Below are positions 1 to 7,269 of a stretch of 64,000 nt of DNA, piece by piece; positions within the stretch are counted from its first letter, which is position 1, and each line of letters opens with the position of its first letter. Origin of the DNA: Curtobacterium salicis (GTDB lineage: Bacteria > Actinomycetota > Actinomycetes > Actinomycetales > Microbacteriaceae); the NCBI RefSeq assembly GCF_011759505.1, contig NZ_JAAOYO010000005.1, positions 1 to 64,000 of the forward strand. The letters are read 5' to 3'. Below the pieces are notes generated by a model. The model ran no database searches. It was given only the letters and a program-made list of their open reading frames with translations, and was not told where the DNA came from. A program made the translations under genes and the position numbers.

Positions 1-48
1 CCCAGATCAAGTAACACCCCCCGCGTCACCAGACGCACGCACCACCAC

Positions 49-87
49 GAGAACGCCGCCCCGGGAACACCCCGAGGCGGCGTTCTC
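49..87. terminator. Hairpin terminator at left edge
   Basis: A perfect 12-bp inverted repeat (GAGAACGCCGCC at 49-60 and its complement at 76-87) encloses a 15-nt loop. It probably ends a gene lying left of the window. No clear T-tract follows, so termination is inferred from stem strength only. Confidence 0.6.
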
Positions 88-122
88 ACGTCCCCCGGCC
101 CCCGTCGTGCGATGGTGCCTGC

Positions 123-653
123 ATGGGCTCTCCGCAGACACTGGACCTCAGCGACCGCCGCATCCTCGCCGCCTGGGCTGCGGACTGCGCCGAGCGGGTC
201 CTGCCGCTGTTCGAGCGCCACGCCCCCGAGGACCACCGGCCCCGTGACGGCGTCGGCCGGACGCGGGCCTTCGCCCGAGGGGAGCTCGACGCGGCGGAGA
301 TGATCCGCCGGCGCTTCGAGACCGGCCGTGCTGCGTCGGCCGTGCGTGATCCGGCAGCACGAGCGGCCGCGTTCGCCGCCGGTCAGGCCTCGGGTGTCGC
401 CCACATGGGCGCGCATGCGCTCGGCGCCGCTGCCTACGCGGTGCGTGCAGCCAGCCTGGAGGCACCGGGATCGGACGCGGAGGAACTCGCCTGGCAGATC
501 GCGCACGTCGACGCCCAGGTCCGGGGCGCACTGCGCCGCCTCCCCCTGCTCGGCGCCGACTCGTCCGGGCCGCTCGGGTCCGGCCTGTTGGCCTCCGGCA
601 GCCTCGCCGTCACCATCCGTGCGCTCCAACGGTCGGTCGACGAAGCGTCCTGA
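123..653 (+). CDS. Imm-5-like putative immunity protein
   Basis: A 176-residue soluble, alanine-rich, mostly helical protein. The N-terminal segment with the motif ILAAWAADCAERVLPLFE (about residues 14-31), followed by an Arg-rich helix and an AFAAGQASGVAHMGAHA stretch, resembles the Imm-5-like family of putative immunity proteins. Members of this family are predicted from gene neighbourhoods to neutralise polymorphic toxins, but most homologues stand alone and have no tested function. No toxin gene is visible beside it; the left flank is cut by the window edge. There is no strong Shine-Dalgarno before the ATG. The family assignment is from memory of its motifs; the role is inferred. Confidence 0.6.
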   Translation: MGSPQTLDLSDRRILAAWAADCAERVLPLFERHAPEDHRPRDGVGRTRAFARGELDAAEMIRRRFETGRAASAVRDPAARAAAFAAGQASGVAHMGAHALGAAAYAVRAASLEAPGSDAEELAWQIAHVDAQVRGALRRLPLLGADSSGPLGSGLLASGSLAVTIRALQRSVDEAS

Positions 654-742
654 CCCCTCGGGCCGGGAGGCGCGACCCGACATGACGATGCCGCTACACT
701 CCGCAACGGGGCGCGACCGCGTGCTCCGGGGACGGTGGGGAC

Positions 743-964
743 ATGTTCGGGAACTTCGCTGGTGGGCACATCTCCGTGCTGCTCGTGATCGTGCTGCTCG
801 AGGTCGGATCGCTGGTGGTGCTCTGGCGCGACCGGACACGCTCGCAGCTGGCGAAGGTCGTCTGGACCGTCGTCGTCATCGCGCTCCCGGTCCTCGGCGC
901 GCTGGGCTTCCTGCTGAACTGGGCGCTCGGACGTCTCGCCGACCGGCTCAACCGCGCGCACTGA
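743..964 (+). CDS. PLDc_N-type small membrane protein
   Basis: A 73-residue protein with two predicted membrane helices (about residues 9-27 and 38-60) separated by a short Arg/Asp-rich loop (LWRDRTRSQLAK), ending in a basic tail. This matches the phospholipase D/cardiolipin-synthase N-terminal (PLDc_N) module, which in actinobacteria often occurs alone without a catalytic HKD domain. The module anchors proteins in the membrane; no enzymatic activity is expected. A purine-rich GGTGGGGAC stretch precedes the ATG. It ends convergently with the next small minus-strand gene. Confidence 0.7.
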   Translation: MFGNFAGGHISVLLVIVLLEVGSLVVLWRDRTRSQLAKVVWTVVVIALPVLGALGFLLNWALGRLADRLNRAH

Positions 965-985
965 ACCGCGCACACTGACCGCTCC

Positions 986-1132
986 TCAGGGGCGGTAGTC
1001 GGGCCGCTGCTCGTAGAGCTTCCGCTGGCTGTCGAGGTCGTGCGTGTGCGCACCAGACATCGCGCCGATCGTCTTCGCCGTCGATTCGAGGGCGAACAGC
1101 AACCCGCGAACCACGTTCCCCAGGATCCGCAT
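986..1132 (-). CDS. Small hypothetical protein
   Basis: A 48-residue protein starting MRILGNVVRGLLFALEST. A GGGAGGA ribosome-binding site 7 nt before the ATG at 1132 favours this start over an upstream in-frame ATG at 1180. The N-terminal third is hydrophobic and could be a membrane-surface helix; the C-terminal half is polar (HTHDLDSQRKLYEQRPDYRP). I do not recognise the family. It is convergent with the PLDc_N gene and is separated from it by 21 nt. Confidence 0.55.
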   Translation of the reverse strand: MRILGNVVRGLLFALESTAKTIGAMSGAHTHDLDSQRKLYEQRPDYRP

Positions 1133-1220
1133 GACGGTCCTCCCTCGTTCTGCGAACCGTACCCCGGCGGCCGGGTCCACGTCGAGACACGCCCGTCAGT
1201 GCCCGGCGCCCCCACGCTCC

Positions 1221-1324
1221 TGAGACGCCGCGGAATCCGGCGGCGTCTCAGCACGATCGGGGCGTCCCACGGAGACGGCGGCGCCTCACCGAGACGGGCA
1301 CCTCCCCGAGACGCGGGCGCCTCA
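1221..1324. repeat. Hairpin plus tandem GAGACG/GCGCCTC units
   Basis: An 11-bp-stem hairpin (TGAGACGCCG at 1221-1230 with its complement at 1241-1250) is followed by three imperfect units of about 20 nt, each starting GAGACG and ending in a CCTC-type motif. The array reaches the stop codon of the minus-strand amidohydrolase and may act as its terminator. The rest of 1133-1220 shows nothing. Confidence 0.5.
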
Positions 1325-2620
1325 GCGACGGGCGCGCCCCCGCGCCAGCCGCTCCCGCAGCCGGGCCGCCAGCTCGCCCTCGTCGGCCGTGACGAGCCTC
1401 CCGTCCCGCACCACCACGCGCCCACCGACCACGACGTGCTTCGGCCGCCGGCCGGGTGACGCCCAGAGCAGTCCCGCGACCGGGTCCGCCACCCCGGCGT
1501 CCGCGACCCCGGACACGTCCCACACGCACAGGTCTCCGGCCGAACCGGCGCCGAGGTGTCCGAGCTCCGGCCGACCGAGGCCGACCGCCGAGCCCTCGGT
1601 CGCCATGCCGAGCACCTGACGTGCCGGCAGCTGCGGTCCGATGAGCGCGGACACCTGCATCGCGAGTCGCGCGTCGGCGAGCAGGTGTCCGGCGTCGTTG
1701 CTGCCACCGCCGCTCGTGCCGAGGCCGACCGGCACCCCCGCGGCCGTGAGCCGGGCGACGGGTGCGATCCCCCACCCCATCGGCACATCGCAGCCCGGCG
1801 CGTGGGTCGCGGTGACCCCGGCGGCGGCGAGTCGCGCGATCTCGTCGTCGGTGACGTCGCACAGGTGCGCGACGGTGACGTCCGGCGCGAGCCACCCCCA
1901 GTCCTCGAGGAGGTCGAGCGGCCGGCGCCCGTACCGCTCCAGCGCGATGGCGGTGTCGACCTGCTCGTTCGCCTGCGTCCGCCGGCGGAGGCCGTGTTCC
2001 GCGGCGACCTCGCCGAGCGCCCGGAAGGTCACTTCACCGTCGGAGTGCACGCCGGCCGGCCCGACCGCGACCTGCAGCCGACCGTCCGGGTCGGTGCCGC
2101 CGACGGCGTCCTCGTGCAGCAGGGCCCGGACGATCGCGTCCGCCGATGCGGCCGCCTGCGACGGGTCGTCCCGCGCGCTCCCCCGGACGAAGACGAGCCG
2201 GCCGCCGAGACCACGCACCGCGTCCACGGTCGCCGCGGCGAGCGCCACGGTTCCGTCGGGGCTCGTGTCGGTCGGCCAGTTCAGGTGGTGGTCGGCGATG
2301 GTCGTGACGCCGGACAGGAGGCCCTCCGCGGCTCCGACAGCCGCCGCCACCCCGTAGAGCTCCGGGTCGTGCCCCGCCGCGGTGTAGGCCTGCGCCATGG
2401 TGGGGAGCCAGTCCGCCATCGGCACGCCACGCGTGCCGGGGAGCGTCCGGAACGCGGTCTGCAGCAGGTGGTGGTGGGCGTTGACGAGTCCGGCGGTGAC
2501 GACGCAGCCGGAGGCGTCGAGCGTGGTCGCGACGGTGCTGCCGTCGTCGACGACCACGTCACCGTCGCGTTCGGTGCGGGGGTCGACGAGGACGCGGAGG
2601 GCACCGGTGACGGTCAGCAT
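1322..2620 (-). CDS. 8-oxoguanine deaminase-like amidohydrolase, degenerate active site
   Basis: A 432-residue ATZ/TRZ-type amidohydrolase resembling 8-oxoguanine deaminase and hydroxydechloroatrazine ethylaminohydrolase. The first metal site is present (VNAHHHLLQT, His49-51), as are GVTTIADHHLNWP and the later AHL histidine. Two ligand positions differ from the family: the usual HTHLAE motif reads RTQANE, and the usual GVDGSASND motif reads GTSGGGSND, so a metal-binding His and the catalytic Asp are replaced by Gln and Ser. The start at 2620 is preferred because a -10-like TACAAA lies 7 nt upstream, which suggests a leaderless message. The gene is divergent from an intact paralogue family member. 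It may be inactive, regulatory or mechanistically altered; the family is clear, the function is not. Confidence 0.8.
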   Translation of the reverse strand: MLTVTGALRVLVDPRTERDGDVVVDDGSTVATTLDASGCVVTAGLVNAHHHLLQTAFRTLPGTRGVPMADWLPTMAQAYTAAGHDPELYGVAAAVGAAEGLLSGVTTIADHHLNWPTDTSPDGTVALAAATVDAVRGLGGRLVFVRGSARDDPSQAAASADAIVRALLHEDAVGGTDPDGRLQVAVGPAGVHSDGEVTFRALGEVAAEHGLRRRTQANEQVDTAIALERYGRRPLDLLEDWGWLAPDVTVAHLCDVTDDEIARLAAAGVTATHAPGCDVPMGWGIAPVARLTAAGVPVGLGTSGGGSNDAGHLLADARLAMQVSALIGPQLPARQVLGMATEGSAVGLGRPELGHLGAGSAGDLCVWDVSGVADAGVADPVAGLLWASPGRRPKHVVVGGRVVVRDGRLVTADEGELAARLRERLARGRARR

Positions 2621-2627
2621 GGGAGCG

Positions 2628-2648
2628 TTTGTAGCAGGGTGCTGTTTC
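2628..2648 (-). promoter_or_regulatory. GAAACA-N9-TACAAA promoter
   Basis: On the minus strand GAAACA (2648-2643) is followed after exactly 9 nt by TACAAA (2633-2628), which lies 7 nt from the ATG at 2620, where a leaderless transcript would need its -10. The same spacing occurs at two other promoters in this locus. A weaker GGAAC copy sits about two helical turns further upstream. Confidence 0.5.
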
Positions 2649-2695
2649 GGGCGCGTGACGGCCGACGTTCCGGCACGGACGACGTGCGACCGGGG

Positions 2696-2738
2696 GAAAC
2701 GGGGCGGTGACACCGGCGAAACACGGGGTCCCTAGGTT
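2696..2738 (+). promoter_or_regulatory. Paired GAAAC sites with TAGGTT -10
   Basis: GAAAC occurs at 2696 and 2718, 22 bp apart. The second, as GAAACA, is followed after 9 nt by TAGGTT (2733-2738). The ATG at 2745 lies 6 nt after this -10, so the message is expected to be leaderless. No good -35 hexamer is seen, which suggests activator dependence. Confidence 0.5.
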
Positions 2739-2744
2739 CTCCCC

Positions 2745-4172
2745 ATGACCCTCACCCAGACGCCGTCCGAGTCCCGGACCCAGACGTTGATCCGCGGCGG
2801 GTGGGTGCTCACCGCCGCCCCCGACGAGTCCACCACCCCGTCCGCGATCCGGGACGGCGCGGTGCTCCTGGACGGGGACCGGGTCGCCGCGGTCGGCACG
2901 TTCGCCGAGCTGTCGGCAGCGAACCCGGACGCGACGGTCCGCGGCGGGGTGCACGACATCGTCGCCCCGGGGTTCGTGAACACGCACGGGCACTTCAGCG
3001 AGGGCCTCATCACGGGCATCGGCTCGCAGTACACGCTGTGGGAGTGGCTGAACGCCCTGATCTCGCACGTCAACCCGGTGATGACGCGGGACAAGGCGTA
3101 CGCGGGCACCATGCTGCAGGGCATCCAGATGCTCCGGAGCGGGGTGACGACGGCGAACGACATGTTCTGCTCGGACCCGATCGCGGACGAGCCGGCGACA
3201 CCGGGTGTCGTCCAGGCGCTCGACGAACTCGGCCTCCGCGGCGTGGTGTCGTTCGGCTCCGGGGACGTCGACCGCGGCTTCGGCCCGACGCCGATCCTGG
3301 CGGAGTTCGACGCCCTGCGCGAGGCAGCCGACGCCAGCCGGTACAGCACGTTCCGGGTGGGGATGTCCTCGATCGGCCGGTACTCGGACGCCGCGTGGCA
3401 GGAGCACATCGACTACGCGGTCGACGGCGGTCACGGCATCCACGTGCACGTGCACGAGGTCCGCGAAGAGGTCACGGCCGCCCGCCAGCGCACCGGCCGG
3501 ACCGTGGTCGGTCACGCCGAGGCGACGGGCATGTTCCGTGTGCCGGTGATCGCCGCGCACAGCGTCTGGATGGACCGCCAGGACCGCGAGACGTACGCGG
3601 CGAACGGCGTCGGCGTCGCCCACAACCCGGTGGCGAACGGCATCCTGGCGAGCGGCATCGCACCGGTGGCGGAGCTGCGGGCCCTCGGGATCCCGGTCGG
3701 CATCGGCGTCGACGGCCCGGCGTCGAACGACTCGCAGGACTTCCTGCAGGCGATGAAGACCGCGGCGATCCTGGCCCGCATCCGCGACCTGCAGGCGACC
3801 GCGATGAGCGCCCGGGAGGCGTTCGAGATGGGCACGATCGGCGGTGCACGAGCACTGCGGATGGAGCAGGAGATCGGTTCGCTGGAGCCCGGCAAGCGTG
3901 CCGACCTGGTCGTGTTCGACGGCGAGAGCCCGACGCTCGCGAACGTCCACGACCCGTTCCAGGCGGTCGTGTTCGTGGCCGGCAGCCGTGAGGTGAAGGA
4001 CGTCTGGGTCGACGGCGAGCTGAGCCTGGCCGACTTCGAGGTGACCCGCGTCGACGTCCGGGAGGCCGTGGCCCGTGCCCGTCCGTTGGCTCGGCAGCTC
4101 GTCGAGCAGGCCGGGCTCGAGCGCCTGTCGGCGCTGACCGGCGGCCCGCTCGACGACACCGAGCGGCCGTAG
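2745..4172 (+). CDS. ATZ/TRZ-type amidohydrolase (deaminase/chlorohydrolase family)
   Basis: A 475-residue metal-dependent hydrolase of the cytosine deaminase / chlorohydrolase (SsnA, TrzA-like) branch. It would hydrolyse an amino, halo or similar substituent on a nitrogen heterocycle. All ligand motifs are intact: NTHGH (His81, His83), HVHVHE in the middle, AAHS, and GVDGPASND with Asp323. The C-terminal segment ending KRADLVVFDGES is the usual composite beta-sandwich of the family. It is divergent from the degenerate amidohydrolase and convergent with the VanB-type reductase (17-nt gap). It shares a promoter layout with both other amidohydrolases, so it is probably co-regulated with them. 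The substrate cannot be read from sequence. Confidence 0.85.
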   Translation: MTLTQTPSESRTQTLIRGGWVLTAAPDESTTPSAIRDGAVLLDGDRVAAVGTFAELSAANPDATVRGGVHDIVAPGFVNTHGHFSEGLITGIGSQYTLWEWLNALISHVNPVMTRDKAYAGTMLQGIQMLRSGVTTANDMFCSDPIADEPATPGVVQALDELGLRGVVSFGSGDVDRGFGPTPILAEFDALREAADASRYSTFRVGMSSIGRYSDAAWQEHIDYAVDGGHGIHVHVHEVREEVTAARQRTGRTVVGHAEATGMFRVPVIAAHSVWMDRQDRETYAANGVGVAHNPVANGILASGIAPVAELRALGIPVGIGVDGPASNDSQDFLQAMKTAAILARIRDLQATAMSAREAFEMGTIGGARALRMEQEIGSLEPGKRADLVVFDGESPTLANVHDPFQAVVFVAGSREVKDVWVDGELSLADFEVTRVDVREAVARARPLARQLVEQAGLERLSALTGGPLDDTERP

Positions 4173-4189
4173 ATCCGGCCGACGGCGGG

Positions 4190-5161
4190 TCAGAGCTCGA
4201 GCACCAGGCGGGCGCAGCCGGCCGCCGCGCGGGAGACGCAGACCATCATCGTGCGGTCGTCCGCCTGCTCGGCGGGGCTGAGAACGGTGTCCCGGTGGTC
4301 GACCGCGCCCTCGAGGACGGGGGTCTCGCACGTGCCGCAGGTGCCCTCGCGGCAGGACGACAGGACGAAGGCCCCGGCGTCCTCCGCGACCTCGAGCAGG
4401 CTCCGGTCGGCGGGGACGGTGACGGTCGTGCCGGTCAGGGTGAGCTCGACCTCGAACGACTCTCCCGGGGCGTCCACGTCGGCGGCGGGTTCGAAGCGCT
4501 CCACCCGGACGCTGCCGGTCGGCCAGTGCGCGGCGGCGGTCTCGACGGCGTCCATGAGGCTGCGCGGACCGCAGCAGTAGACGACGGCGTCGCGTGGTTC
4601 GGCGAGCAGCCCGACCACGTTCAACCGAGGTGCCTGGTCGGCCGCGGCGAGGACGACCCGATCGGGGTGCGCGGCCAGGAGCTCGTCGGCGAACGCCATC
4701 CGGTCGCGGGAGCGCCCGGCGTAGTGCAGCTCCCACGGCGTCCCGGCATGCTCGGCCGCGGCGATCATCGCGCGGATCGGAGTGATGCCGATGCCGCCGG
4801 CGACGAAGACCGCCGGCCGGTCCGGGTCGAACCCGAAGTGGTTGCGCGGGCCGCCGACCAGGACCTCGTCGCCGGTGCGGAGGGTGTCGTGCACGGCGAC
4901 GGACCCGCCCCGACCGGCGGCTTCGCGGAGCACGGCCACCCGCCAGTGGCCGTCGGGGGTGGTCGTGACGAGTGAGTACTGCCGCTCGGTGCCGGGGGCG
5001 ATCTCGAGGTCGACGTGGGCGCCGGGCTCCCAGTCGGGCAGCACGACGCCGTCGACGGGCGCGAGGTCGAGCGTGACGACGTCCTCGGCCACCCGCTGGC
5101 GGTCGGCGATCCGCATCCGGTGCCGCGCCTCCGCGCCGTTCGTGATGCCGGGCCCGCTCAC
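4190..5161 (-). CDS. PDR/VanB-family flavin / 2Fe-2S oxidoreductase
   Basis: A 323-residue reductase with the phthalate dioxygenase reductase order. It has an N-terminal flavin domain (ERQYSLV), an NAD(P)-binding domain (VAGGIGITPIRAM), and a C-terminal plant-type ferredoxin with cluster cysteines in SSCREGTCGTC and a further Cys in MMVCVSRA. Such proteins pass electrons from NAD(P)H to a Rieske oxygenase or demethylase. No Rieske oxygenase is visible in the window, so the partner must be elsewhere or the enzyme acts alone. The GTG start at 5161 overlaps the regulator's stop (GTGA), indicating translational coupling. Upstream in-frame codons back to 5230 run inside the regulator and are not used. 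Confidence 0.85.
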   Translation of the reverse strand: MSGPGITNGAEARHRMRIADRQRVAEDVVTLDLAPVDGVVLPDWEPGAHVDLEIAPGTERQYSLVTTTPDGHWRVAVLREAAGRGGSVAVHDTLRTGDEVLVGGPRNHFGFDPDRPAVFVAGGIGITPIRAMIAAAEHAGTPWELHYAGRSRDRMAFADELLAAHPDRVVLAAADQAPRLNVVGLLAEPRDAVVYCCGPRSLMDAVETAAAHWPTGSVRVERFEPAADVDAPGESFEVELTLTGTTVTVPADRSLLEVAEDAGAFVLSSCREGTCGTCETPVLEGAVDHRDTVLSPAEQADDRTMMVCVSRAAAGCARLVLEL

Positions 5162-5790
5162 GATGCCGCTCCGGCCCGCGGGGTCTCCTTGACGACGATC
5201 ATGTGGAACGCGCTGCCGTCGGCACTGCACCAGCGGTGGCCGGTGCCACCGCGGTAGTACGCCGAGTCGCCGGGCCCGAGCCGGACGACGTCCTGGCCAC
5301 GGAGGTCGAGCAGGACGTCGCCGGCGAGCACGGTGAGGAACTCGTCCTCGCGGTGCTCGAAGTACTCGCCGGGTTCGGTGTTGTCACCCTTCCACTCGAG
5401 GGGCTCGAAGGCGTGCGGGCCGGCGTGCACGAGCAGCCGGGCCTCGCCGCTGGAGAACGGGCCGCGGGCGCCCTCGCCGGATCGGAGCACCTCGGGGCGC
5501 CGGTCGTCGGGCTCGTCGTGGACCGGCGCCCCGGCGGCGAGCAGGGCGACCTGACTGGTGTCGAGCGCCGATGCGATCTTCTCGAGCGACACCATGCTCG
5601 CCCGTGAGTGGCCCCGCTCGACCTGGCTCAGGAACGGGTGCGACAGCCCGGTCCGTTCGGCGAGCTGCACGAGGGTCAACCGCGCCGAACGGCGGAGTGC
5701 CCGGATGTGCTCGCCGACGAGACGGGCCTGTTCGTCGACGACGCGGTCGGCTGTGGGAAGGTCCCGCTCGGGCAGGAGTTCGGTGTGCAT
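5158..5790 (-). CDS. XRE-family regulator with cupin domain
   Basis: A 210-residue transcription factor. Residues about 27-80 form an XRE helix-turn-helix (RLTLVQLAERTGLSHPFLSQVERG). The C-terminal half (about 115-205) is a cupin sensor domain with HREDEFLTVLAGDVLLDL and GDSAYYRGGTGHRW. This architecture often controls small-molecule catabolism, the cupin binding the effector. It is coupled to the VanB-type reductase downstream and divergent from the cytosine-deaminase-like operon. Its candidate targets are the palindrome at 5901-5919 and the paired GAAAC sites; which one it binds is not shown by sequence. It is the only regulator inside the locus. Confidence 0.88.
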   Translation of the reverse strand: MHTELLPERDLPTADRVVDEQARLVGEHIRALRRSARLTLVQLAERTGLSHPFLSQVERGHSRASMVSLEKIASALDTSQVALLAAGAPVHDEPDDRRPEVLRSGEGARGPFSSGEARLLVHAGPHAFEPLEWKGDNTEPGEYFEHREDEFLTVLAGDVLLDLRGQDVVRLGPGDSAYYRGGTGHRWCSADGSAFHMIVVKETPRAGAAS

Positions 5791-5863
5791 CGCGCTCCGA
5801 TCGTGGTCCGGACAGGGCCGGGCGTTCCGTGCACGCCATCTCGTCACAGTCGGCAACCGGAGC

Positions 5864-5895
5864 GAAACGGGTGGGAAACACGGCCCACCTAGCAT
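5864..5895 (+). promoter_or_regulatory. Paired GAAAC sites with TAGCAT -10
   Basis: GAAAC occurs at 5864 and 5875, 11 bp apart. The second copy reads GAAACA and is followed by 9 nt and TAGCAT (5890-5895). The expected transcription start is near 5902, inside the adjoining palindrome. This is the third GAAACA-N9-TANNNT promoter of the locus. Confidence 0.5.
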
Positions 5896-5900
5896 CGTGG

Positions 5901-5919
5901 ATGTTGATGCGATCAACAT
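5901..5919. promoter_or_regulatory. Palindromic operator candidate
   Basis: ATGTTGATGCGATCAACAT is a perfect inverted repeat with 8-bp arms and a 3-nt centre. It overlaps the predicted transcription start of the plus-strand operon and lies between divergent genes. That position suits repression, probably by the adjacent XRE-cupin protein. Confidence 0.55.
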
Positions 5920-5944
5920 TGTCACACACGATCGAGAGGGCCCC

Positions 5945-7234
5945 ATGGACTCGTCACTGCCCCGCCCGATCACCCTCCTGCGATCCGCGCTCCTGGCCGA
6001 CGGACGTCTGGTCGACGTCGCGGTCACCGGCGACACGGTGACCGACGTCGCCCCCGCCGGCACCCTCCGGGCCCCGTCCGCGACCACCCTCGAACTCGAC
6101 GGCCGCCTGCTCCTCACCGCCCCGGCGGAACCGCACGCCCACCTCGACAAGGCCCTGAGCGCCGACCGGATCGACCCGCCGCTCGGCGACCTCGGTTCCG
6201 CGATCACGGCCTGGGCCGCGTACGCCACGACGATGTCCGTCGACGAGATCGCCGACCGGGCCCGGAAGGCCGCCCTCACGCTGCTGGCCGCCGGCACGAC
6301 CGCGGTCCGCACCCACGTCGACGTCCTCAGCCACGGCGGGACCGGCACCGTCGCCGAGGCCGTCCGCGGCGCACTGGCCCTCGTGCAGGTCCGGGACGAA
6401 CTCGCCCACCTGATGGACATCGAACTCGTCGCCCTGGCCGGACCGCTCGCCCCGGACGCCCACGTCGAGGCGGCCCTGGACCTCGGTGTCGACCTGGTCG
6501 GCGGGGCCCCGCACCTCGCCGAGGACCCCCTGGCCGACGTCGACCGACTGCTCGCCATCGCGCACCGCCGCGGACTCGGGGTCGACCTGCACGCCGACGA
6601 GAGCCTCGACGGACCGGTCACCCTCGACCACTACGCCCGGGCGGTCCGCGACTGGCCGCGCGACCGCCAGTACTCCGCCGGGCACTGCGTCCGCCTCGGC
6701 ACGCTGGGTCCGGACCGCCTGGCCGAGGTGGTGGCCGACGTCGCCGCGGCGGACATCGGCGTCATCACGCTGCCCATCACGAACCTGTACCTGCAGGGCT
6801 GGCAGCACCCGGTCTCGACCCCGCGTGGCCTCACCGCGATCCAGGCCCTCCTCGACGCAGGCGTCCGGGTGGCGGCCGGCGCGGACAACGTCCGCGACCC
6901 GTTCAACCCGGTCGGCCGGAGCGACGCCCTCGAGACCGCATCGCTGCTCGTGACCGCGGGTCACCTGACGCCGGACCAGGCGTACGCGATGGTGAGCGAC
7001 ACCGCTCGGAGCGTGATGGGCCTCCCGGCCGCCGGCCCCGTCGTCGGGGCGCGGGCCGACCTGCTCGCCGTCGCCGCGACCAGCGTCACGGACGCCGTGG
7101 CGAACGCCCCGGCCGACCGCATCGTCCTGTCCCGCGGGCGACTCGTCGCCCGCACCGAGGTGCACCGCACCGTCGCCGCCCCCGCACGGGCCAGGGCCTC
7201 GGTGCCCGGACCCGCAACCGTCCCCGTTCCCTGA
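5945..7234 (+). CDS. Cytosine-deaminase-like amidohydrolase
   Basis: A 429-residue amidohydrolase of the CodA branch. The metal motif PHAHLDK (His64, His66) is typical of cytosine deaminase-like enzymes. VDLHADES carries the His and catalytic Glu, SAGHC a further His, and GADNVRDPFNP the metal-binding Asp of the CodA HDDVFDP-type motif. All expected residues are present, so activity on a pyrimidine or a related cyclic amide/amidine is likely. The ATG follows a GAGAGGG ribosome-binding site. It opens an operon: the ABC ATPase starts 35 nt downstream, suggesting it processes the imported compound. Confidence 0.85.
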   Translation: MDSSLPRPITLLRSALLADGRLVDVAVTGDTVTDVAPAGTLRAPSATTLELDGRLLLTAPAEPHAHLDKALSADRIDPPLGDLGSAITAWAAYATTMSVDEIADRARKAALTLLAAGTTAVRTHVDVLSHGGTGTVAEAVRGALALVQVRDELAHLMDIELVALAGPLAPDAHVEAALDLGVDLVGGAPHLAEDPLADVDRLLAIAHRRGLGVDLHADESLDGPVTLDHYARAVRDWPRDRQYSAGHCVRLGTLGPDRLAEVVADVAAADIGVITLPITNLYLQGWQHPVSTPRGLTAIQALLDAGVRVAAGADNVRDPFNPVGRSDALETASLLVTAGHLTPDQAYAMVSDTARSVMGLPAAGPVVGARADLLAVAATSVTDAVANAPADRIVLSRGRLVARTEVHRTVAAPARARASVPGPATVPVP

Positions 7235-7269
7235 CCGCGCACGACCATGCACGAGAACACGAGGTAGCC

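Noticed and set aside
112-303. A 63-codon frame starting at the ATG at 112
   Set aside because: It overlaps the Imm-5-like gene in another frame, has no ribosome-binding site and shows Arg/Ser/Pro shadow composition.
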